Positions 22,786 through 35,149 of a stretch of DNA of 64,000 nucleotides are shown here, one piece after another. Every line of letters starts with the position of its first letter. Position 1 is the stretch's first letter. The translations under genes and the position numbers were made by a program. The DNA is from Silene conica (Eukaryota; Streptophyta; Magnoliopsida; Caryophyllales; Caryophyllaceae), in contig CM055311.2 of assembly GCA_029255685.2 (NCBI GenBank), positions 3,148,269-3,212,268 on the forward strand, in the 5' to 3' direction. The notes beneath the pieces are model-generated. The model made no database searches and was not told the origin of the DNA. It saw only the letters and a list, made by a program, of their open reading frames with translations.

Positions 22786-23764
22786 AGCTACCGAAAATGA
22801 AACTTAAGCTTGTTGATATAGTTAACACTTTGAAACCGTTTTAAATTATATTCCTTTTTTTCTAAATTACCTTCACTATTATTTTTGCAAAAAATATTAA
22901 ATGATTTACATATTTTTGCGCAAAAAAATTATTTTTCTCAAATTATTCGAGTTTTCAATGTTGACCTCCCGACTAATAATGCTCGGGTCATTTTTTGCCC
23001 GAGTCAACAAAACCATTTTCTCCAAACTATTTAATCACATTTTCCTTATTTTTTTTCCCTAAAACTTTTTTTTTTATTTTTTTTTCATTTGTCGGCATTT
23101 TTATTTTATTTTTCTTTTCCATTTTTTCATATATTTTTCCACACAAATACTATTTGTAAGATCGTCGTATTTGTAACGAAAAAAAGTTTAATCACTTTTT
23201 TACTAAGTAATGATCACTTTTGGATAATGATTAAATATAGGTATCAATGAGCGAATCACTAAAATAAATGACCAAGACATTATTAACTCGAGAATAATCA
23301 GTTTTTGCCGAAAGACACAGAAATTATCGTATAAATTTTTGTTTTCTCTAAATTGATTTCTTTTCATTATTCTTGATATCTCTTTTTGTCAACAAAATTT
23401 CACATTATTTACAAATGTAAATTTATTATTTTAATTTCCATTTTACTTTTCAGTGTGATACGCTCTTTTTCAATAATTAAAATGTTTTTTTATATTGATT
23501 TTTTTATATCGGTTATTTAATCAATATGTTTTTTTTCCATTTTATTCAATGATTTGTTGGAAATCATTTTGAATTTAATTTTTTAGACAATTTTTTTTTA
23601 TTTAATCATATTTTAAATCTAATTATCTTTTCTTTTTTTGCTCCTTAAAAACTTCCCCAATTTTTTCCAATTTAACATCTCAAATTCAAGTTCTTATATA
23701 TAGAAATATTTTACAAATAAAGTTGTAAATCAATTTTCTAATGTAAAGCTTCTTTAACAATATA

Positions 23765-24036
23765 CTTCCTCCATTCATATCCAAACTACACCTATTCCAT
23801 TTTAATCCATTCATATCCAAACTACACATTTCCTAATAAAGCCACAAAAATTACAAAAGTATCCTTATAAACATCAATTATTTACACAAAATGCCATCAA
23901 ATGACCCACCATACTCCACCACAAACAATAAAAAAAGCAATAAACACACTTCCCATTGTACTTTCTATCATATTTTAATAAATTCTTAAGATTTGTGCAT
24001 AAAGCATAACTACACAATGGATTTGAATGGAGGAAG
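23765..24036. repeat. Stowaway-like MITE
   Basis: The inverted ends are CTTCCTCCATTC and its complement, with TA on each side. About 272 bp, non-coding, with an internal repeat of CATTCATATCCAAACTACAC near the left end. It lies within the CACTA element. Confidence 0.7.
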
Positions 24037-24239
24037 TATTAGTTTCAGACTTCTCAATGATAGGTGCTAATAAGTTAATTATTTAATTGGACATACTTTC
24101 TCTTTAAATGTGATGCGGTCTCTAAATAACGTTATTCAATATTATAAATTTAACAAAAAAAAATTATAAATATATATTTGCCATGAGTGTGACATTGTTC
24201 GTGGCAAAAGTGATTATTAGCCACGACTGTAACCTAAAC

Positions 24240-24398
24240 TGTGGCGCAATTGACTTTTTGCCACGGGAAAATTTTTCCTGTGGCATAAATTTTTTCTAAA
24301 ATAGTGAATAAAATTTTTTCGTGGCTAAACAAAATTTAGCCACGAATTATAAATTCTCGTGGCATAAATCGTGGCGCAAGTGTCAATTTGTTGTAGTG
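24240..24398. repeat. Second CACTA-type right terminus
   Basis: It ends ATCGTGGCGCAAGTG, then TTGTTGTAGTG, like the outer right end at 25080-25235. No separate CACTAC left end was found for it. It may be a truncated second element or an internal duplication of the right end. Confidence 0.55.
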
Positions 24399-25238
24399 TT
24401 TTTTGTCGGGCTTGTTGCGCAATTTAATAAATTGAGTAACAGGGTAAGTAGCTTTGAAATTACAAAATTGTCATTACATAATTAAACGTATACTTAATGT
24501 AAAGCAACATTCAACGAAAATAAAGCAAAATAAATTTTTAAACAACAATCATTTATTCATATAATCATTTTCATTTTCAAGTTAGTAGTGTTAGTAAGAA
24601 TAATCATAATAAATTGCACAAATTCTCACTTGTGACAGACTAAATCCAATAATAAGAATAATCATAATAAGATCATTTACGTCAATAGTGAAGAACATTA
24701 AGTACGAATATTGTTCACATCTCGCAATAATACGGCGCAATCATCTTGATGTCACAGTACACACCATGTTGCACTAATAATTTTGTACCATTATTTGTTA
24801 TCATATCAAAAATATTAGTCACGGTAAAATCTAGTGCGTAGCTAAGAGCAATAATTAGTCATGGGTAATTTACTTATGACAATAAATCATAATTAGCCAC
24901 GTTAAGAATTCAGTGTGGCTAAGCACACTAATTAGTCACGGTTAACTTACATGTGACAATAAATCAAAATTAGCCACGACATTGTGGCTAAAAATAATTA
25001 TTAGCCACGTTCGTGACTTGATGCGTGACTAAGCGCATTTGTTAGCCACGGTCATGGCTTAGTTCGTGACTAAAAACAATTATTTGTCACGGACATATTT
25101 TCCCGTGACATAAATTTTTTTACCAATTAATTTTGAAGGAAGGGGACTTTTTTTCCCGTGACTAAGCAAATTTAGGTCACGAATTATGAATTCCCGTGAC
25201 ATAAATCGTGGCGCAAGTGCCATTTTGTTGTAGTGTTC

Positions 25239-26142
25239 ATTTACATTTTGTAGCTTGTTCCTTACCCTTCCTTGGGACTTATTGGACTTCATACACCACT
25301 TAAAACCTCATCAAACCTTTGTTATAACTTTGACACTCGAAATTGGTGGAAATGACGTGAATCATGTGAAACTGCTCCTAAATATGACTTTATTTTACTC
25401 AAAATATAATGAAAAGATAGTAGAAACATGAGTTTAACAATGAATTTATTTCCTTTATTTGACTAGCAAAATGAAGTGAGGAGGATTTGGAGGGGACTAA
25501 GGAGGGGAAAAAGGACCCCTCAATTTCTTTCCATAAAACAAATTAAAATCCCTCAAACACACGAATTATTTGGAGGGTAAACTCAATTTCTGCATTCCTC
25601 CTCCTCTTCTCCTCTCCTTATTCCTCCCCTCCATTCCCCGCTCTTTCCCTTAACTCATCTTCTTATATCCAATTAAACCCTTATTAAACCCTAGATTTCA
25701 CTATTCTAAGCTGTTTTAGCTACTTTATAACAGGTGATCCGAAAGTACCAGTGTTACTTTGTTATTCTCTTGTCATAAAACTGGACTGTAAGTCTGTAAC
25801 CGTTCGATAGTTACATTTTCCTAGCCAATAATTTATGTCATTCATTATGGTTGTAAAGTTGCATTTTCTTTGTAACCATGTTTTGTTGTGATTTCCTAGT
25901 CCACTTGTATATGTAATAAAAGTCGATCTAAAGAACAACGTAAATTGTTGGGTGGGAAAAAGGATGAACACATTATTTTGTGAGGAATTTTATAGATTTG
26001 AAAGGGGAATTGGTAATTTTGTTATTTAGCTAACGAGTTTATAATGGGTCAAATAAAACCCACATGAAAAGATAATGACAAATTATTTGAGATTTTTTAT
26101 GCATCCTACTTTTTGTCTTATTTATTTCTATGATGATACTTG
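25239..26142. other. Intergenic, nothing recognised
   Basis: Mixed AT-rich DNA with a CT-rich stretch at 25590-25650. Short open frames show no family features. Confidence 0.4.
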
Positions 26143-27402
26143 AACCGTCACAAGCTTATAACGGATCATCCGACATAAATCTATATATAGTATATAAAAG
26201 GAATAGATTTTTAGAGTCTCTCATTGGTTCCTTAAAATAAGGAATTTATAGGCCCACCAACTTTCACACTAATTTAATTTCCCTCTTTCCTATATTAAGA
26301 ATTAATTTTTAAATAACAATATACAACAATCCAATAAAATACGATATTTAACGGCCCAAAAATTAAATCGAAAAAACAAAAAATTACAAACAGCAAAAAT
26401 AATTAGTCCAAGAATTAAATTACATTATATTTTCCAATCAAATCAAGTACAAATTAAGATGCCAAACAAGATAAAATACGATATAATACGATATACAACG
26501 ATCCGATATATAAAAATCATGTATATTGGAAAAGGCAAATATCATGTATATCAGCACAAAAAATAGTTTTTTTGTTGAATTTAAATCTTTTAGTTGATTC
26601 GTATTTCAATTCAACTAAAAAACTGGAAATATACACAAAAACAAAAATCATGCAAAAAAATAGTCATTTTGTTGAATTTAAATCTTTTAGTTGAATTTAA
26701 ATTAAAATACAATATACAACTGTTCGAGATATATCAAAATGATCATATTTCGCCGATATTATCATAAAAATAATACAAAAATCCTGTATATCAACACAAA
26801 AAATAGTTTTTTTTTTAATTTTATTTTTTAAATATGATGTTAAGGTTGTTTACTTTTTACTTTTGTTTTAAAATTTTTGTTTCTCTTTTTTAATTTTTTC
26901 TATTTGTTTTAGTTTTAGTTGGTAAAGAGGGGTGGTGAAAGGAGTTGGTGACGGAGAGCCCGTGAACGAAGTAGTTGGTTTAAGAGGATGAAGGAACAAA
27001 AGACAAAATTAATTGAATGAATGATAAAAGAAACGACAAGGGCAGTGTGGTAAAAATCGTACGTGAAAGAGTAAAATTCGTATGTGAAAAACACGTTCCA
27101 ATGTTTTTGTGTTGTCTTATTCATCCCACATATGTATATTTGATCCGCGGTAAAATTAAACCGATATTGTTGTTGTAAATAAGAATTTGTGTATTTTTAT
27201 AATGTCAAACAAATGCGTTGTTTTTACTTACGTCTAAGTTAAGTGTATAAATTTTCCTTACTTTTACATCGATATAACTACGATACTAAAATTATATTTT
27301 TATAAAATATATTCACCTTCTTACTTATTAATTTTTTCTATTTAATAAATTTAAACCCGTGCATTTTTTGCACGGGCGTAAAACTAGTAAGAGTTATTGT
27401 AT
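26143..27402. repeat. MITE copy split by a Helitron
   Basis: The sequence up to 26179 (ACCGTCACAAGCTTATAACG, then GACATAA) joined to 27388 onward (TAAGAGTTATTGTAT) reproduces the right arm of the CGACGG MITE family at 20814-20864. The Helitron is inserted exactly between A and T. The left half of the MITE is not recognisable. Confidence 0.55.
26180..27387 (+). mobile_element. Complete non-autonomous Helitron, 1.2 kb
   Basis: The 5' end is TCTATATATAGTATATAA after host A (26179). The 3' end has hairpin CCCGTGCA/TGCACGGG (27357-27376), then CGTAAAA and CTAG, before host T (27388). A minus-strand relative lies at 45499-46155 with the same 3' 300 bp. No Rep/helicase is encoded. An internal segment near 26930-27000 is less AT-rich. 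Confidence 0.8.
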
Positions 27403-27724
27403 CATTTATGGCATACCGCATATCCCTCAATTTGTCCCTACATGCGAATAAGGAACGGCCACAACCCAAATGTATATGCATAACAAATACTCCATCCATC
27501 CATCCAAATTTTAGTATCCAGGAAATTTTTGTAATAATTTGTAGTATAATTTTGGATTAAACATAACAAATCCAGACAGTAGCTCAAAAAGCATGTCGAT
27601 ATACATCACTCACTGTACATACAAACTGCAATATGAACATAAATTAAACAATGAAAGCAATCAACTCAGTTTTGATGTAATGGCAAAAAAAACAAACGTT
27701 TCAAAGCCAATTTGTTAATCTATT
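27403..27724. other. 3' flank of the CIP1-like gene
   Basis: AT-rich. It probably includes the 3' UTR of the minus-strand gene. A half MITE end (TACTCCATCCATCC) is seen near 27488. No other gene. Confidence 0.4.
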
Positions 27725-30234
27725 CTATCGTTTCTGTATTCTGGACTTTACGACCATGTTCTTGACTTCGTCGTAGCGACTCTGCAAATTGCCACTCCAT
27801 AGGCAAAGTTGCCTTATGGCTTCCCGTTTCTCATCTTCAAGGATCATTACCTGTTCGCTCTTCTTCGTCAAAAGTGCATCCAACTCTTCTCTTGAACCCT
27901 TCACTTCATTCAGTGCAGCCAGTACTTTCTCCTTTTCAACTTGTTCTTTCTCGATCTCAACTTTCAACTTACTCAACTTCTTTTTCACCGTTAACCCATA
28001 TTCCTTCTCCTTTTCTAGTTCTTCAGCAACATTCCTTAACTGCTCCTCCAATTTCTCCTTTTGAGTATTCTTTCCTGCCAAAAACTGCTTCATTATTCGA
28101 ATTTCTTCTGTAATGTCGTAGATTCTGCTTGAAAACTTGTCATTATCTTCCTCAAACTTGTTGGTGAAATAGTCCATTCCAGCTATCGAGTTGTTCACAT
28201 TCTCAGTGATATTCGTGATGAATCCGCCATATGCTTTATCATTAGCTGCCAATGCTAGCAAAAGCCTACTGATCTTGTATTCTAGAAGTTTGCACTCTTC
28301 TTGGAATTTTTTCGAATTCTTATAATCCTCTTCTTTCTCAGCCAATACCTGTTCTGTGACATGGATCTTCTGGTTTGCCAAACGAAGTTGTACTTCCATT
28401 GTGCAGCTTTTCTCCAAGGCGACTTCTGCTTCCTTTCGTGCCCTCTCCATCTCTCTTTCGAGCTTCTTAATTTGGCTTTGTGCTTCTTCGAAATCTAGCC
28501 TGCCCTCTTCAAGTTCTGCTAGCTGAGTTTTTTCAGCAGGTAACTCATCCGCTTCTTGGCTAGAGTTGTCGACTTGTGCTACCCCCAATTTATTTTGGAG
28601 GGAGGATAACTGCTCTTCTCTCTCTTTCAATAAGATCTCGACTTGGGATATCTTTGTTTTCAATCCTGGTACCTCCTCAACCATCTTCTCCAACTCTATC
28701 ACTTTACTTTCCAACTGTTCCTCCATCTCATTTTTCTCCCTCGTCACTGTGTCTAGCTCCAGTTTCAAACTGCTGTTTTCGATGTATAGATTATGTTTAT
28801 CCCTGACCAGTTCCTCAATTTGTTGTTTAAGATCAACCTCAGTTTTGAGAAAATCCTCCAGTTTAGAATTGAGGTCTTCATTTCTGACGCCCTTTTCCTT
28901 AGGGGAATGATCCAAGTCCGAGTCTGAATCTGATTCAGAGGAGGAAGAGGAATCCTTATTCTCATGATGATGCTTTTGTACATTAACCTTCAATTCTCCA
29001 GTGAGATGATCATAGTGAGCATAAAGTGATTCATACTGTTTATGGAAAACCTCGATGAGCTCAGTAAGGGGCCCTGATTTTAACTCTTCTTTATCGCCTT
29101 GTTTTTGAACAATGTTCAGTATTTCATTTTTCTTCTCCTCCATATCTAGAACAGAGAGAAATCTGATTAGTACAGGCATAAAAAAAGAAGCAGATGGTGA
29201 TTTCTCACGAGATTTATTTGAGCGTACTCGAGATTCAAGCAAAGTCAAAGTAAATTTTGATCACTATAATGTGGTGAAGGGAATGTTGGACACGATCACA
29301 AGCAACTTCAGAATTGACGGTTTTTTGGACTAGTTCCGTTTTCCAGTTATAGCCTTGGCCGTAGTTGGGTATTGGACCTCGCTAGATCGGGGAGAGGGTT
29401 TCCTCTTTCGTCTTAGGCATTTTGGCACACTTTGGTGTAGTTTTTTCTCGGCCTTGGTTGGGGACCGGCCCCAAAACTTTCGTGCAAAATTACACAAGGG
29501 ATTGTTAGCTGTTTCATTTTTTAGCACTATTTTCGGGTTTGTTGTTTTTTTTTGTTAAAACTGTTTATACTTGTCCAAAATGGTTGCTGAATCAAGCATA
29601 ATAAATTATAGAAAAATTTCTGACACCAGTAAAAACAAGAAGGAAAAAAGGTTGGCTTATCCTAGAAGAAATTTGTAACTGTTAGACATTGTTTTGGGTA
29701 CGTAAGAGAGGCGAACCGCGAACCCAATGCCCGGAGACATTAATGGGATAGAAATGGTGTTTAAGGAGAACGATTTGATACGCATATTGTGGGGTGTCCT
29801 GGGTGGAGCGAGGGGGGCTAGCTGGGCGCTCCCTCCGCTGGCGTTTGAAAATTTCCAAATTTGTTCGAGGGCTCGTTATACTATTATCAATTTGCCCCCT
29901 TTTAAAATTTTGAGACCCTGCTGACTTAAAATCCTGGCTTCGCCCTGTCCAAGTTGATAATGGTCGTTTTTGTTGTCTAAATCCTTCCAAGGGAAGAAAA
30001 GATGGCAAAAAATAGCATGAAGAGAGATGATGTAGAGAGAATGCATATTTCCGATTGCATTATACATTTGTAGTTGATTATGATAGACATGGGATTTTAG
30101 TTGATGGGGTTAAAGAGGGAGAGAGCGTATGTACCTTTCCTGGTGGCCTGGAGTTGTTCATGTTTAACAGGATCAGTGTGATAATCAAGAAAGGACTTCA
30201 TTGAATCCCTGATAACATGTTTCGTCTTCGCCAT
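27725..30234 (-). CDS. COP1-interactive protein 1 (CIP1)-like coiled-coil protein
   Basis: Two exons: exon 1 at 30234-30135 (100 bp), intron 30134-29146 (GT...AG, 989 bp), exon 2 at 29145-27725. The donor is AAAG/GTAC and the acceptor CTAG/ATATG. The phase-1 junction creates an Asp codon and gives a 506-residue protein. Exon 1 encodes MAKTKHVIRDSMKSFLDYHT and more, the conserved N-terminal block of the plant CIP1 / myosin-heavy-chain-like family. Exon 2 starts with the matching FHKQYESLYAHYDHLTGEL block (about residues 67-86), then an acidic Ser/Asp tract (about 98-112). Nearly continuous Glu/Lys/Leu heptads to the end indicate coiled coils, so the product is probably a cytoplasmic, cytoskeleton-associated dimer. 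Arabidopsis CIP1 binds the light-signalling ligase COP1; whether this shorter paralogue does is unknown. The intron carries a hAT-like fragment, and the leader has a (GAA)n run just before the ATG. Confidence 0.85.
29690..29947. repeat. Dispersed-repeat (hAT-like) fragment in the intron of the CIP1-like gene
   Basis: In complement the right edge begins CAGGGCGAAGCCAGGATTTT, the end motif of a common plant repeat. The stretch is GC-richer than the rest of the intron. No partner end or TSD could be found, so it is a fragment. Confidence 0.4.
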
Positions 30235-30240
30235 CTCCAC

Positions 30241-30274
30241 CTTCTTCTTCTTCTTCTTCTTCTTCTTCTTCTTC
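30241..30274. repeat. (CTT)11 microsatellite in the leader of the CIP1-like gene
   Basis: About 11 CTT units on the plus strand, giving GAA repeats in the mRNA leader a few bases before the ATG. Further microsatellites follow upstream: (TTA)n at 30317-30340 and (GAT)n at about 30484-30521. Confidence 0.85.
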
Positions 30275-30813
30275 AACTTGCTGCTTCGCTCTAAGATACA
30301 ACAACAATCACTACCTTTATTATTATTATTATTATTATTAATTCATAAGATGATAACATTTAGTTAAATTTGATGATTGCGTTTGTTTTTATTTCCGGGT
30401 TTTGAATGACATCTATGCATCATCCATCCACTGGCATTTTGTTGTTACATTTTAATAGACAGACATTAGATATACAATATAGATGAGATGATGATGATGA
30501 ATTGATGATGATGATGATGATGGGATTAGCAAGTTAGGTGTTTTATCAACCTGGAACCAGTTGGTCAACTCTAAACTAAGCAAATTAAATTAACATGCTA
30601 CTAATCAAACAATTCTTCTAAATCAAACACCATAACACCATAACAGAAGGAAACATACACCAATTTGTGTTAAGGCTGCTGCTTAAATCAATCAATCAAT
30701 CAATCAAGAAAACAGAGCCTAAGAAATGATAGAGAGATACAATGGAAGTTGATGAACCCCAAACTATCATTTGTACCATTTCCCACCATTTATATCAACC
30801 ATCCAAACATTTA
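30275..30813 (-). promoter_or_regulatory. Probable promoter and leader region of the CIP1-like gene
   Basis: A stretch of about 540 bp upstream of exon 1. The only TATA-like match on the minus strand is GATATAAATGG near 30785-30795, which would imply a leader of about 500 nt, possibly with an intron. The assignment is positional and weak. Confidence 0.3.
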
Positions 30814-31071
30814 CTCCCTCCATTTTTTTTATATCACCCAATTTCTTTATACACGTTTGTCAATACTCATTTTGTTTCGATTATATCTTTAGCTACATAC
30901 TACTAAAAATTATAAAATTTTGATATTTTTAATCCTCTTATCAAGACAAATTAAAAAAGATCTCACATGAATATATTTCCGTGAACGGATTGAGAGAAAA
31001 CTGACGTTGAATACTCAATTGTGAATAGTGTCAAAAAGGGAAATGAGGTGATATAAAAAAAATGGAGGGAG
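30814..31071. repeat. Stowaway-like MITE
   Basis: Ends CTCCCTCCATTTTTTTTATA and its complement TATAAAAAAAATGGAGGGAG, with TA on both sides (30812-30813 and 31072-31073). 258 bp. Confidence 0.8.
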
Positions 31072-31080
31072 TAATAAATA

Positions 31081-31337
31081 CTTCCTCTGTTCGAATCACA
31101 CTGCATGTTTGCTTTTTCACGTTTGCCAACGCACGTTTTACGTGGTAAATATCTTTAGTTATGTATTTGCAAAAATTATAAAAGTTCGATATTTTTGATG
31201 TACTCGTAAAGACGAATCAAACAAGACCACACATGAATATATTTTCTCTTACGTATTAGGAGAAAATTGAAATTAGACGTTTACTTTTGAATAGTGTACA
31301 AAATAGAAACATGCATTATGGATTCGAACGGAGGAAG
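31081..31337. repeat. Second Stowaway-like MITE, 9 bp from the first
   Basis: Ends CTTCCTCTGTTCGAATC and the complement of CTTCCTCCGTTCGAATC, flanked by TA. 257 bp. The interior differs from the neighbouring element, so it is a separate insertion from another subfamily. Confidence 0.8.
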
Positions 31338-32095
31338 TAATATTTTCTCCTAGTCTCTATTTTGGTTCCCCTATTCCTTTTCATGTTAGTCGGTTTTGGT
31401 TTTCCTTTTTTTTTAGAAAAAATTATATGGTCCAAATTTAATTTCACATGCGTTATGCTATTTTGTGTAGTCCAAATTTATTTCTTTAATTTTGATTTGA
31501 TGTCAAAAGAAATGAAACAAAATAACACCGCCTACTCGACTAGCAGTAGGTTTCCTGAGAGACCGCCTCTCACTAATCTTATTGAGAGACTATTGTACAA
31601 ATTTAAGAAAAAATGGTAATAAAGGAGTAAAGGTAATATAATAGGTACAAATCATTATTAAAGATAAAATATGTACATTTATTATGTTATTAAGTACGAA
31701 ATCACTATGATATAATTAATAACAAAAGGGTTACGAAATACAGATAAAAGGGTACAAAAGAATGGTCTCTCAATAATTTATTGAAAGACCGTCTCTCTCA
31801 AGTTTTAGTACTCGACTAGGGTTAAGAGGGAATACATAAATAGATATTTTAGAGAAATGCAATTATAAGTCATGCTTGCATCAGCGGTTGTCTCGGAGGG
31901 CCAAATGGACTTTCGATTTTTAATATATTATTTTGAAAAAATCACACTAAGTTAATAAAACCTTTCGAGTTTGGACTTTCGAGTTATTCATATTTCTAAA
32001 ATTCGTTGGTTAAGTTCACATCTAATTGAGTCATTGTATACTAAAAGGAATTAAAGATAAAAGGCCACAATCAATCATTTTAATTAGTTGGAGTA
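31338..32095. other. Intergenic, nothing recognised
   Basis: AT-rich. AGAGACCGYCTCTC-type words at 31557 and 31787 form an inverted pair about 230 bp apart (GAGAGACTATTG against CAATAATTTATTG), possibly an undefined MITE. No gene. Confidence 0.35.
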
Positions 32096-34255
32096 TCTAT
32101 ATATCTATATATAAGTATAAAAGAAGAACCACTATGCATTAGATTGGACACGTGTCACTTCCACGGTAAAAATTTTCCCGCTCAAAACTTAAAATCCTAA
32201 AATTATGTTGTGAATCTTTTACTTGAACAATATGTATATGGACAATATCTTCTTAAAAGATTTTTCTACCATTTTTATATTACATTAAAAACTTAGCCAA
32301 GTTACCCTCTTATTGTATCTTTTATTTGGCAATTTCTTTCCGTATAAAAATATATTGCTCATCTCTACTCACATGGAGATTTATATTTAAAATTTTATAC
32401 TCATAAAATTAATAATCAGCTTTATTAGATTGCAAAGTTACACGAGAATGTATTTTGTTAACATTTCATCTATAAATTTTTCTCACATAAGTATTACATA
32501 ATAGAATTTAAAGAATATAATTTATAAAATGAACACCTAAAAAAAATTGTGTAGTAAAATTAAGAAGGTGCGATGTTAAAGTATTACATCTTAATTATAT
32601 ATTTTAAATTATGTTGCCTGACTGATAAAATATATTTAACATTATATTAAGAGTCCATATATTTAACATTATATTAAGAGTATTTGTTCCTGTTAATTTA
32701 TATGGACTCTTAATATAATTATTAAGAAATGGTATAGAGCAAAGTTAAATATTTATATCCCACATTTAAAATATTGTATGATTTTTAAATATATGGACTC
32801 TTAATACAATTATTTATATATTTTATAAAATTTTTTATAGAGCACGGTTAAATATTTATATCTCATATTTAAGATATAACAACCCAATTCTATCAAATAC
32901 TCATGTTAATGTATTAATAAATAAATATATCTTTGTAAAGACCAAATGATGCGTGCATATATCAATTAATTTGTAAAATATATTCTATCTCTACTCAAAT
33001 TAGATTTATATTTAAAATTTTGTTTCACATAAAGTATAGACTATTACACAATATATCGAATATTAATTTAATTTTTCGTACTTTATGATATATTAAGGGC
33101 TGTTAAAATAATAATAGTTTTGCGTAAAAAGTATCGCATGTTACATAAAATATAAGATGTATAAAAAATAGTTTATATTTGACTAATACTTGACAATACA
33201 TGGCAAACACCATGTTTATTTACAAAAAAAATAAGTTTGAAAAATGTCAAAAATAAAAGCAGTGGCAAGATGACCTGCAATCATAGTTAGATAAGTGAAT
33301 TAAGATAGTTATGAATATACGTAGGGTTAATCTGTCCCCTATGCAGCTATGCCATAACGATTATGTGCCCGTTTGGCAATGGTTTTGTTTTGGACCCATA
33401 ATTAAGAATAAGTTTACAAGTAAAAAAATGAATGTATGACGTACCAAACTCATCATGGATATATAATTGTACTATATCGTATTGACAATAACATAATTTT
33501 ATGTGCCCTCAAAATCAATTGATTTACGAGAACGGACATGGTTTATACATTTGTACTCCACAATTTATGTATTCTATCTTGAGATGCAAGTTAAGGGACT
33601 TGAAATAGTTATTTTATGGTGGATGTATTATGCATAGACCTGTCAAATGGCTCGGGCTAAAATACGGGTCGGCTCATATGGGTTATGGGTCGGTTTAGGT
33701 TTAGAATACGGCTCAAGAAAAATTTCTAACGTTTTTTACATTAATTTTTTTTAAAAAAAGAAACTAAAAATATTTCTAAAATAATATTTTAATCATATTC
33801 AATTTACATTAGTATTTTGTGAAAAATAATCATAATGTTTTCCTAACTCTTTAGCTTTGGTGTAGTGTAGAGCTAATACATGTTAGCCAACTAATAGAGT
33901 TCGTTTTTAATCCATACGTGATAAGGGAGCATCTCTTAATGACGATATTATTGTATTAAAAAAAAAAATAGATTATTTAAATATTTTGATTATTATAATG
34001 ATTAGAAATAATTATTTGTTCTAAACTATGAAAATTAGCTAATTAGCAATGGAGTGACTAATAAATCTTTTCTATTTGTTAATTACATCATGTCATTCAT
34101 TAAAGTTGATTTCGGGATACATATTTCTATGTAATATCGTTTATAGAAAAAGTTTTACATTTCGACTAATATCATATTACAGTATACGAGTTTAAAACTT
34201 AATTACAAATATTATCTACATATGTCCGTGCATTTTTGCACGGGTGCTAAACTAG
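32096..34255 (+). mobile_element. Non-autonomous Helitron, about 2.2 kb
   Basis: The 5' end TCTATATATCTATATATAAG follows host A (a second TC at 32104 is an alternative start). The 3' end has hairpin CCGTGCATTTTTGCACGG (34226-34243), then GTGCTAAA and CTAG, before host T. The interior is AT-rich without a Rep/helicase gene. A repeated TATATGGACTCTTAATA motif occurs near 32640-32815 (inverted and direct), and a hAT-like GGGTC fragment at 33638-33720. Confidence 0.7.
33638..33720. repeat. hAT-like GGGTC fragment
   Basis: GACCTGTCAAATGGCTCGGG followed by ACGGGTCGG and GGGTCGGTTTAGG words, as at 3060-3215. It lies inside the Helitron. Confidence 0.35.
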
Positions 34256-34817
34256 TTAAATAATAAATAATAATAAAGTTGGTGAAATAAAACGTGAGAT
34301 TTTGATTGGTGAGGGAGGACATATATATATATAATATTTCAGAATATTTCTGTAAGATATACGAATACTAAAAAAATGGTAATATGGCGATGACGTAAAT
34401 TGCAAAGCATCATAAGGCACAGAGCACGTAGCAGATTAATTAGACAACCATAATGAAGCAAGAGGAGAATACAGCCTTGATTTTTTTACAATAACACAAA
34501 TACACAATACTTGACCGATTCCCCTAAATCAGATATTTAGTGGTTTCCACGTACTACTACTACTACAAATTACTCGCTTATAATTACGTCATCTTTTTCA
34601 TAATTAAATTACAAAAATCAGAAGAGCTTAGTGTGAATGTACGATGGTAAATTAATTTAGTAATGGACTAATGGCCTCGTTAGTCGGTTGGTATCCCGTA
34701 TTGTATCTTATTTCTGATTTCCATATGTCTACCATATCGTGTTTACGTGTGGAATGTTTTAGTCAACTGTCAAATTAAAATTGTCCGTTCGTAAAGCGGG
34801 TGTAGGAATAGTATAAC
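34256..34817. other. Intergenic, nothing recognised
   Basis: AT-rich spacer up to the Tat element's TSD. No gene. Confidence 0.4.
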
Positions 34818-35103
34818 TTAATTGTTATACCCTAAAAATCACCATTTTTATAGGTCAACACATGGCACTATTTGATTGGAGGAAAAGCATGCATTGGATA
34901 CCAAAGTCAATAAAGCAAAGGAGGTAGTAAGTCAATACAAAAAGAAGATTGTAAAGGAAGGAAGAGGACGGCAGGAACGAGAAGGAAGAAAAGTCCAAAG
35001 GAAGCGGAACTCGAGATTGCCTGAAATGGCCACACAGCCAGCCTCCATCAGATAAAGCGAGTAGAAGAAAGAAGCCCGAAATAGGCAAGAAGGGAAGAAA
35101 GAT

Positions 35104-35130
35104 CCGTTGGATTAGACCTTAATCCAACGG
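35104..35130. promoter_or_regulatory. Perfect palindrome upstream of the LTR TATA box
   Basis: CCGTTGGATTA, a 5-base loop GACCT, then TAATCCAACGG. It ends 19 bp before the TATA box, a place where a dimeric activator could bind. An identical copy is in the 3' LTR at 44668-44694. Confidence 0.6.
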
Positions 35131-35149
35131 TCAAGAGCTATAAGACTCG

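Larger units (their letters stand above)
22113..25235. mobile_element. Non-autonomous CACTA (En/Spm) element, TSD TTC
   Basis: The left end is CACTACTACAATTAAGCACT. The right end is the complement of CACTACAACAAAATGGCACT. TTC flanks both sides (22110-22112 and 25236-25238), the 3-bp duplication expected. Subterminal zones at both ends carry many GTGGCTAA/TTAGCCACG words in both orientations, the usual transposase-binding pattern. No transposase is visible. A second CACTA-type right end lies at 24240-24398. A SINE, a 5S-derived relic and a Stowaway are nested inside. Confidence 0.75.

Noticed and set aside
29112..29333. Plus-strand frames overlapping the CIP1-like gene
   Set aside because: They are reverse shadows of a real exon and its intron, with no supporting signals.
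34855..35088. 77-codon minus-strand frame in the Tat LTR (also 44419-44652)
   Set aside because: It occurs in both LTRs because they are identical. No known domain and it lies antisense to the LTR promoter region.
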